DNA of 37,296 nucleotides from the NCBI GenBank assembly GCA_035556215.1, contig DATMFI010000002.1, positions 1 to 37,296 of the forward strand, read 5' to 3'. Source of the stretch: Palsa-892 sp035556215 (GTDB lineage Bacteria > Pseudomonadota > Alphaproteobacteria > Rhizobiales > Xanthobacteraceae). Below the pieces are notes generated by a model that saw only the letters and a program-made list of their open reading frames with translations, was not told the DNA's origin and did no database searches. The translations under genes and the position numbers were made by a program. The stretch's first letter is position 1, and each line of letters opens with the position of its first letter. Below are positions 31,797-37,296 of the stretch, one piece after another.

Positions 31797-33473
31797 TCAA
31801 TTGGCTCCCTCGAGCAATCGCCGCGCGATCACTTGCGCCTGAATTTCCGCCGCACCCTCGAAGATGTTGAGGATGCGGGCGTCGCACAATACGCGCGAAA
31901 TCGGGTATTCGAGGGCAAAGCCATTGCCGCCGTGAATCTGGACAGCGTTGTCGGCGGCGGCCCAGGCGACGCGGGCGCCGTAGAGCTTGGCCATGCCCGC
32001 TTCGAGATCGCAGCGGCGGCCGGAATCCTTCTCGCGTGCCGCATGATAAATGAGCTGGCGCGCGATCATCACTTCGACCGCCATCATGACGATCTTGTCG
32101 GCGACGCGCGGGAAACCGAAGATCGCCTTGCCGAACTGGTTGCGCTCTTTCGCGTAGCGCAAGGCAAGCTCGAGCGCCGATTGCGCGACGCCGGCGGCGC
32201 GCGCCGCGGTCTGGATGCGGGCGGCCTCGAAGGTCTGCATCAACTGCTTGAAACCCTGGCCCTCGACACCGCCGAGGAGATTTTCAGCCGGCACTTCGAA
32301 GCCGTCGAAACCGATCTCGAATTCCTTCATGCCGCGATAGCCGAGGACTTCGATCTCGCCGCCGCTCATGCCCTGCGCAGGAAACGGATCGGCGTCGGTG
32401 CCGCGCGGCTTCGGCGCGAGCAGCATCGAGAGGCCCTTGTAGCCGGGCTCATCCGGATTGGTGCGGACGAGCAGCGTCATGAGATCGGCGCGGACCGGAT
32501 GCGTGATCCAGGTCTTGTTGCCGTAGACTTTATAGACGTTGCCCTCGCGCACGGCGCGCGTTTTCAACGAAGCAAGGTCGGAGCCGGTGTTCGGCTCGGT
32601 GAAGACGGCGGTCGGCAGCACTTCGCCCGAAGCAATCTTGGGCAGCCATTCTTTCTTCTGCGCATCGGTGCCGGAGCCGAGGATGAGCTCGGCGGCGATT
32701 TCCGAGCGCGTGCCGAGCGAACCGACGCCGATATAACCGCGCGAGAGTTCATCGGAGACGACGCACATCGACTCTTTGCCGAGCCCGAGCCCGCCGAATT
32801 CCTCCGGAATGGTGAGGCCGAAAACACCAAGCTCCGCCATGTGGGCGATCACTTCGAGCGGAATGTAGGCATTCTTCAAATGCCATTCATGGGCATGCGG
32901 CAGCACTTCGTCATTGGCGAAGCGGCGCATTTCGGTGCGCATGGCGTTGAGCGTTTCATCGAGACCGTCGTCGCCGACGGTGCCGTCCGACTGGCCGATC
33001 AAAGCCGCGAGGCGGGCGCGCGTCTCGGGCGCGGTGCCCTCAGCGATCAGCGCTTTGACGGCGGCCGTCTTGCGTTGGGCGATCCTGTCTTCCTTGATGC
33101 CGAGCGCTTCGAGGCGGACGAACTCGCCTTGGTTCATCGGGATGCCGCCGAAGATCTGCGCGAGCGTTTCGGCCAAACCAATCGTAACGAGAAGACGCTC
33201 GACTTCACCGAAGCGGCCGGCGTCGTTCATTCTTGCAGCATAGGCATTGAGCTGGCGAACGATCTCGGCATAGGTGGCAAGCCAGGCGAGGCCGTGGACG
33301 GCGTGCTGTTCGCGATCGAGGGCCGATCCTGAAATCCTGCCGTTCGAGAGAACGCGCTGGCGAATCGCCGCGGCAGCGTCGCTCAGAAGTGCGGATACGG
33401 CTTTTTCAGCCTCGTCGATGCGTTGCGGATCGAGATTTACGGTTTCGGTCTGGCGGCTGGCGGCTACGGACAT
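31797..33473 (-). CDS. mcd: (2S)-methylsuccinyl-CoA dehydrogenase
   Basis: This 558-residue acyl-CoA dehydrogenase is longer than the usual 380 residues because of an N-terminal domain (about 1-165), containing LDREQHAVHGLAWLATYAEIVRQL and GGIPMNQGEFVRL, which is typical of Mcd. The dehydrogenase core follows, with FGLTIPEEFGGLGLG, AVFTEPNTGSDLASLKTRA, KTWITHP, RNQFGKAI and IHGGNGFALEYPISRVLCDARILNIFEGAAEIQ. Mcd oxidises methylsuccinyl-CoA to mesaconyl-CoA in the ethylmalonyl-CoA pathway of C2 assimilation and reduces ETF. The ATG at 33473 follows GGGAG by seven bases. An ordinary acyl-CoA dehydrogenase with an unrelated extension is the less likely alternative. Confidence 0.9.
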   Translation of the reverse strand: MSVAASRQTETVNLDPQRIDEAEKAVSALLSDAAAAIRQRVLSNGRISGSALDREQHAVHGLAWLATYAEIVRQLNAYAARMNDAGRFGEVERLLVTIGLAETLAQIFGGIPMNQGEFVRLEALGIKEDRIAQRKTAAVKALIAEGTAPETRARLAALIGQSDGTVGDDGLDETLNAMRTEMRRFANDEVLPHAHEWHLKNAYIPLEVIAHMAELGVFGLTIPEEFGGLGLGKESMCVVSDELSRGYIGVGSLGTRSEIAAELILGSGTDAQKKEWLPKIASGEVLPTAVFTEPNTGSDLASLKTRAVREGNVYKVYGNKTWITHPVRADLMTLLVRTNPDEPGYKGLSMLLAPKPRGTDADPFPAQGMSGGEIEVLGYRGMKEFEIGFDGFEVPAENLLGGVEGQGFKQLMQTFEAARIQTAARAAGVAQSALELALRYAKERNQFGKAIFGFPRVADKIVMMAVEVMIARQLIYHAAREKDSGRRCDLEAGMAKLYGARVAWAAADNAVQIHGGNGFALEYPISRVLCDARILNIFEGAAEIQAQVIARRLLEGAN

Positions 33474-33497
33474 CAAGCGGCTCCCTGATCGTCCTTT

Positions 33498-33527
33498 ACC
33501 CTACTTGTGCGATGCACAAATGCAAGT
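33498..33527 (-). promoter_or_regulatory. mcd promoter with nested palindromes
   Basis: On the minus strand TTGCAT (33525-33520) and TAGGGT (33503-33498) sit 16 bases apart as possible -35 and -10 elements. The spacer is almost filled by TTGTGC-N3-GCACAA (33505-33519). A wider nested dyad ACTTG/CAAGT spans 33503-33527. TTTGC/GCAAA-type sites are known for short-chain acyl-CoA regulators (ScfR family) in alphaproteobacteria, and this site is only loosely similar. It is a good candidate operator for the mcd transcription unit. Confidence 0.5.
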
Positions 33528-33637
33528 TGCCTGGCGCCCGGTATGCCACCATTGGAAGGCTTATTAACCATTCCCCGCTTTGATCGGCGCCATCGGGCGG
33601 GCGGTTCGGCCCGCATCCTTGCTGCCGGGATATTGTC

Positions 33638-35683
33638 ATGTCTTTCAGACTTTCTCTTCCTGCATTTTCGCAAGTCGGCGCGATGTTTTCGCGCACGATG
33701 CTTTCGCTCTCGGTCCGCGCCCGTATCATTCTGCTCGCGGTGACGCCGCTTGTCGGTTTCGGAATCATCGGAACTTCGTTTGTCACCGGCGAACGCGCGG
33801 TGGAGAGCGCATTCGAAACCAGCAAAACGGCCGGCATGATCGCCGATGCGAGCCGCGACCTGAAAAATGCACTGACAGCGCTCAAGACCGCGACCCAGGA
33901 ATTCGCGCTGTCATCAGGCAAGATGAAAACCGAAGACATCAACGCGCGCTACGCCGAGGCGACGAGCCGCCTGCAGATGATCGAGCGCTCGAATGAGATC
34001 GACCCGAAGAAGATCAATACCCTGAACACCAAGATCGCCGACCTCAAGGATATGTTCGAGTGGATCGCCAAGGCGCAGGAGAATCTCGGCGCGGGCGAGA
34101 AGGGTCTGCAAAATCGTCTGCAGAGCAGCGCGACGGCGATGGAGCGCATTTACAATCAAGGCATGTTGTGGGTCGCGCCCGAGGAGCGCTCCGATCTTCT
34201 GATGACGCTGCTCAGCATGTTGCATAACGAAGCCAAATTCCGGCTCGATCGTCACGACATCGCGAGCATGCTGTTCCTGCAAAACTTCGACAAGCTCAAG
34301 GCCGCGCTGGCGCAGGCCAAGGTCGCGCCGGACTACACGGATGACGCGGAGGAGCAGCGGCGGCAGGTTACCGAGAAGGCGCAGCAATATGTCGACACCT
34401 TCCGCGAATGGTCGGCGGCGTTCGACGCCGTGATGCCGTTCCTCAAGATGACCGATCTCGATATCGAGGAAATGCTGCCGATCACCGAGGAAATCATCGT
34501 GCAGTCGCGCCTCAAGGAAGAGGCCGCGATCGATGTGTTGACCGCGTCGCAAGCCTCGACCCGGACGGTGATCTTCACGACCGGTGTGATCGTCGCGCTG
34601 CTCGGGCTGTTCTTCAGCTGGGTGATCGGGCTCAGCATCACGCGGCCGCTCAACGGCCTTGCGCGCTCGATGAAGAGTCTTGCCGAAGGCAATGTCGATA
34701 CGGAAATTCCGGCGGCGAAACTCAAGGACGAAATGGGCGCGATGGCCCGCACCGTGCTGGTTTTCCGTGACAGCATGCGCGCGCGCGAGCGCCTCGAGGC
34801 CGAGCAATCCGAAGCCAGCGCGTTGCGCGAACGCCGCGCGGGCACGGTCGAAAAACTGATCCGCCAGTTCGCCGGCACCGCCGATGCGGCGCTGGGCGCG
34901 GTCAAGGCGGCGGCGCAAAAGCTCGATTCCGCCGCGAAGGGCCTCGGCGAAACCGCGGGCCAGGTCGGTACCGAAGCCGAGATGGCCGGCAAGGCGGCAA
35001 GCGCCGCTTCGTCGAATGTCGCGCAGGCCGCCGCCGCCGCCGAGCAGCTCGCAAGCTGCGTCTCGGAGGTCGCGCGCCAGACGTCGTCCTCGACCGAAGT
35101 CGCAGAACGCGCCGTCTCCGAGGCGCAGCGCTCGGTGCAGATCATGGGCACGCTCGGCGAGGCGGCGACGCGCATCGGCGAGGTCGTCGGCCTCATCCAG
35201 TCGATCGCGGCGCAGACCAATTTGCTGGCGCTCAACGCTACGATCGAAGCGGCGCGCGCCGGTGAATCCGGCAAGGGCTTCGCGGTGGTCGCCGCGGAAG
35301 TGAAATCGCTTGCCGCCCAGACGGCGCGGGCGACGGAAGATATCGCAACGCAAATCGGCGCCATCCAGGAAGCGACCGGCGAATCGACGACGGCGATCCA
35401 CACCGTAAGCTCGGTCATCTCCGAAATGTCGGCGATGACGTCTTCGATCGCATCGGCCGTCGAGGAGCAGAACGCGGCGGTGGTTTCGATCGCCGAGAAT
35501 GTCGCGCGCGCCTCGAACGACGCCGATCACGGCGCGAGCGCCATGCGTTCGGTCGAAGCGGCGGCCGCCGGCGCCAGCAAGACGGCCAGCGAAGTCGCGG
35601 CGCTCGCCGGGCAGCTGGGCCTCGAGGCCGAGCAGTTGAACGGCGAGATCGGCAAATTCCTCGGCGAAGTGAGGGCCGCGTAA
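33638..35683 (+). CDS. Methyl-accepting chemotaxis protein
   Basis: The 681-residue receptor has a first membrane helix (about residues 29-50), a mostly helical periplasmic sensor (about 50-305), a second membrane helix (about 311-331), a HAMP domain (about 332-385, ITRPLNGLARSMKSLAEGN) and a signalling domain (about 430-678). The hairpin tip that binds CheA/CheW is IAAQTNLLALNATIEAARAGESGKGFAVVAAEVKSLA. No C-terminal CheR-tethering pentapeptide is seen. The sensor resembles helical-bundle types, but the ligand cannot be read. It is divergent from mcd and stands alone, without che genes in the window. Confidence 0.95.
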   Translation: MSFRLSLPAFSQVGAMFSRTMLSLSVRARIILLAVTPLVGFGIIGTSFVTGERAVESAFETSKTAGMIADASRDLKNALTALKTATQEFALSSGKMKTEDINARYAEATSRLQMIERSNEIDPKKINTLNTKIADLKDMFEWIAKAQENLGAGEKGLQNRLQSSATAMERIYNQGMLWVAPEERSDLLMTLLSMLHNEAKFRLDRHDIASMLFLQNFDKLKAALAQAKVAPDYTDDAEEQRRQVTEKAQQYVDTFREWSAAFDAVMPFLKMTDLDIEEMLPITEEIIVQSRLKEEAAIDVLTASQASTRTVIFTTGVIVALLGLFFSWVIGLSITRPLNGLARSMKSLAEGNVDTEIPAAKLKDEMGAMARTVLVFRDSMRARERLEAEQSEASALRERRAGTVEKLIRQFAGTADAALGAVKAAAQKLDSAAKGLGETAGQVGTEAEMAGKAASAASSNVAQAAAAAEQLASCVSEVARQTSSSTEVAERAVSEAQRSVQIMGTLGEAATRIGEVVGLIQSIAAQTNLLALNATIEAARAGESGKGFAVVAAEVKSLAAQTARATEDIATQIGAIQEATGESTTAIHTVSSVISEMSAMTSSIASAVEEQNAAVVSIAENVARASNDADHGASAMRSVEAAAAGASKTASEVAALAGQLGLEAEQLNGEIGKFLGEVRAA

Positions 35684-35763
35684 AGCGGGCGGCGGGCGCG
35701 GGGCGTTTGCGCCTCGCGAAATTTCGCTTGCCAGAACAGCGCCGATTGGCAATTGGGGTGGTC

Positions 35764-36624
35764 ATGCAGCGGATCGTGCGCATCGCTATCGACGCTTTCT
35801 ATGCCTTCAATGACGACGACGGTTGGGCGATTTCGAGCCATATCGCGCTGTCGGCCTTGATGGCGCTGTTTCCGTTCCTGATCTTCGTGACGGCGCTCGC
35901 GGCGCTGTTCGGCACCAAGGAGCTTGCCGACGAGACGGCGCGGCTTCTGCTCGATGCCTGGCCGCAGGAAGTGGCGCAGCCGATCGCCGCCGCCGTCCAT
36001 GACGTGCTGACCAATCTGCGCACGGACGTCCTGACTTTCGGCGTCGCGTTCGCGATCTATTTCGCATCGAGCGGCATCGAGAGCCTCAGGATCGGTCTCA
36101 ACCGCGCCTATGGCGTGAAGGAAACCAACCCGTGGTGGCTGATGCGGCTCGAATCGATCGGCTATGTGCTGATCGCGGCGATTTCCATTCTGGCGCTCGC
36201 CTTCCTCATCGTGCTGGCGCCGCTGATCTGGGCGACGGCGGTGCGCTATCTGCCGTGGCTGGAGCCGTTCTGGAGCGTGGTGTCGTTCGTGCGTTACGTC
36301 ACGGCGTCGTCGGTCATCATCGTCGCGCTCGTCATCGTGCATAAATGGCTGCCGGCCGGCCGCCGCAGCTTCGCGGAAATCATGCCGGGTATTCTCGTGA
36401 CGCTTGGCTTGTGGCTTGCGGGCGGCGCGATCTTCGGCTCGTATCTTTCGGAATTCGCCTATACCTACGTCACCTATTACGCGAGTCTGGCGTCGGCGAT
36501 GATCGCGCTCGTGTTCCTCTACATCACGGCGTCGATCTTCGTATATGGCGGCGAACTGAACGCAGTGCTTGTGAAACGGCGAACGAGTGCGCCGGGGACA
36601 TCGCGCGGCAAACGGGGGCATTGA
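35764..36624 (+). CDS. YihY/virulence factor BrkB family protein
   Basis: A 286-residue membrane protein with six predicted helices. DDDGWAISSHIALSALMALFPFLIF is the family opening, and the SGIESLRIGLNRAYGVKE and VYGGELNAVL segments are further landmarks. The family was once called RNase BN by mistake; its members are probable transporters of unknown substrate. The ATG at 35764 follows a GGGGTGG site. A 12-bp palindrome GCGAAATTTCGC lies upstream at 35716-35727 and could be an operator. Its stop abuts the next start directly. Confidence 0.92.
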   Translation: MQRIVRIAIDAFYAFNDDDGWAISSHIALSALMALFPFLIFVTALAALFGTKELADETARLLLDAWPQEVAQPIAAAVHDVLTNLRTDVLTFGVAFAIYFASSGIESLRIGLNRAYGVKETNPWWLMRLESIGYVLIAAISILALAFLIVLAPLIWATAVRYLPWLEPFWSVVSFVRYVTASSVIIVALVIVHKWLPAGRRSFAEIMPGILVTLGLWLAGGAIFGSYLSEFAYTYVTYYASLASAMIALVFLYITASIFVYGGELNAVLVKRRTSAPGTSRGKRGH

Positions 36625-37077
36625 ATGTCGATCTGGTATTTTCTGGTCCCGGCGGCGCTGACCGTCGCTTCGGGAGCGGGGCTTGTCGTGCAGCAGGCGC
36701 TGAATTCGCAACTGCGCGTCGCGCTCGGCTCGGGCGCTTGGGCGGGGCTGGTCAGCTATTTGTGCGGCACGCTCTGCATGATTTTTCTCATCATCGTGAT
36801 GCGCGACGGCATGCCGACCGCGGCGGCGGTGGCGCGCAGCTCGTGGCTATCGTGGACCGGCGGCCTGTTCGGCGCGTTTTTCGTAGGCGTCGCGCTGTTC
36901 TTCATCCACCGGCTGGGAGCGGCGACATTCATGGCGCTGTTGTTCGCCGGTCAGATGATCTGCTCGCTTGCGGTCGATCATTATGGCCTGCTCGGCATCG
37001 AACAGCACAGCGTGAGCCCGCTGCGGCTTCTCGGCGCGGCGCTCCTCGTCCTCGGCGTGATATTGATCCGCTTCTGA
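36625..37077 (+). CDS. DMT-type small transporter (DUF606/EamA-like half)
   Basis: The 150-residue protein has five hydrophobic segments and the pattern of DUF606 (YdcZ-like) proteins: GAGLVVQQALNSQLR near the start, WTGGLFGAFFVGVALFFIHRLGAATFMALLFAGQMICSLAVDHYGL in the middle, and RLLGAALLVLGVILIRF at the end. These half-length members of the drug/metabolite transporter superfamily act as dimers. The substrate is unknown. The start codon is immediately after the yihY-like stop, so they are co-translated. Confidence 0.87.
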   Translation: MSIWYFLVPAALTVASGAGLVVQQALNSQLRVALGSGAWAGLVSYLCGTLCMIFLIIVMRDGMPTAAAVARSSWLSWTGGLFGAFFVGVALFFIHRLGAATFMALLFAGQMICSLAVDHYGLLGIEQHSVSPLRLLGAALLVLGVILIRF

Positions 37078-37124
37078 CGGGCAGCCGCCATCGTTACCGC
37101 GCGAGGATTTTTCCTGCCGGATCG

Positions 37125-37296
37125 TCGTCAGGTCACCACTCGCTCATTGAAAATCATGAGGGCGGCGCGGGACGCCGGAGACTTGCCGGTCTCCACGGCT
37201 CGGTGTGAAAGATGAAGAACACACCGAAATATGTACTCACCGCAGTCGCCGGCTCGTAACCGACGTCCCGCGCACGGTGTTTCTAGGCTTGCTCCG
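37125..37296 (-). ncRNA. Putative structured RNA / repeat element, copy 2 (cut by window edge)
   Basis: Read on the minus strand this is the second copy of the element at 250-455. The closing stem is 37273-37264 with 37174-37165 (10 perfect pairs). The variable hairpin is an 8-bp stem, 37227-37220 with 37207-37200, around a 12-nt loop. The GGAGAC/GTCTCC hairpin is identical to copy 1. After the shared CTCAT the copies diverge: here a short CTCAT/ATGAG stem replaces the larger hairpin of copy 1. Similarity then resumes in GAGCGAG and CTGACGA, ending near 37125, about 48 bases past the DMT gene. The 5' end lies beyond the window. Confidence 0.7.

Noticed and set aside
31395..33332. A 645-residue plus-strand frame opposite mcd.
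   Set aside because: Shadow of mcd; no domain recognised and no ribosome site.
33914..35752. A 612-residue minus-strand frame opposite the chemoreceptor.
   Set aside because: Shadow of the receptor coding region, with Arg/Leu/His bias typical of antisense frames.

Overview
The window is a gene-dense, GC-rich stretch of an alphaproteobacterial chromosome, most likely from the order Hyphomicrobiales (Rhizobiales). This rests on gene content and order: tlpA / argH-lptM-lysA-TIGR02302, ftsE-ftsX next to an MJ0042 zinc-ribbon gene and a CpdR-type receiver, hisC-tyrC behind a chorismate mutase, phaR / phaA-phaB, and an ethylmalonyl-CoA-pathway dehydrogenase (mcd). The genus cannot be fixed by reading alone. 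No tRNA, rRNA, CRISPR array, transposase or prophage gene was seen.

Layout. 1-588 has no convincing gene and holds copy 1 of a highly structured repeat element. 589-8508 carries a glucokinase-like gene, a macro-domain gene, a patatin, zur, ispG, a DUF1345 protein with ispA, mtgA, rpmF and two small conserved unknowns. 8629-11526 is a polyhydroxybutyrate block (phaR divergent from phaA-phaB). 11548-16768 holds gloB, a methyltransferase, chorismate mutase, hisC, tyrC and a ChaC-type cyclotransferase. 16666-20894 holds an unknown gene with an SOS-type promoter, a YdcF-like protein, ftsX-ftsE, a zinc-ribbon membrane protein and cpdR. 20891-27455 holds the TIGR02302/DUF4175 protein, lysA, lptM, argH, tlpA and a YjfB-type small protein. 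27503-33473, all on the minus strand, holds a 3-hydroxybutyryl-CoA dehydrogenase, etfA/etfB, a rhomboid, a PduO-type cobalamin adenosyltransferase, a HIG1-type membrane protein and mcd. 33638-37077 holds a chemoreceptor, a YihY-type protein and a small DMT-type protein. 37125-37296 is copy 2 of the repeat element, inverted relative to copy 1.

How the genes fit together. PhaA, PhaB and the C4 dehydrogenase make and use acetoacetyl-/3-hydroxybutyryl-CoA. Mcd oxidises methylsuccinyl-CoA in the ethylmalonyl-CoA pathway and would pass electrons to EtfAB. The adenosyltransferase makes the adenosylcobalamin needed by that pathway's mutases. The central region supplies aromatic amino acids, lysine/diaminopimelate and arginine, plus envelope and division functions (MtgA, FtsEX, LptM, LysA).

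Most notable observation. The same structured element lies at both window edges in opposite orientation. Over about 140 nt the copies are nearly identical, except in one hairpin whose two arms differ by compensatory changes and in one stem position that alternates A-U and G-U. This indicates selection on RNA structure, and the G-U pair points to the transcribed strand. I cannot assign the element to a known family by reading. A second observation is a promoter at 17187-17219 whose -10 lies inside a perfect GTTC-N7-GTTC (alphaproteobacterial LexA) box, directly ahead of an uncharacterised gene.
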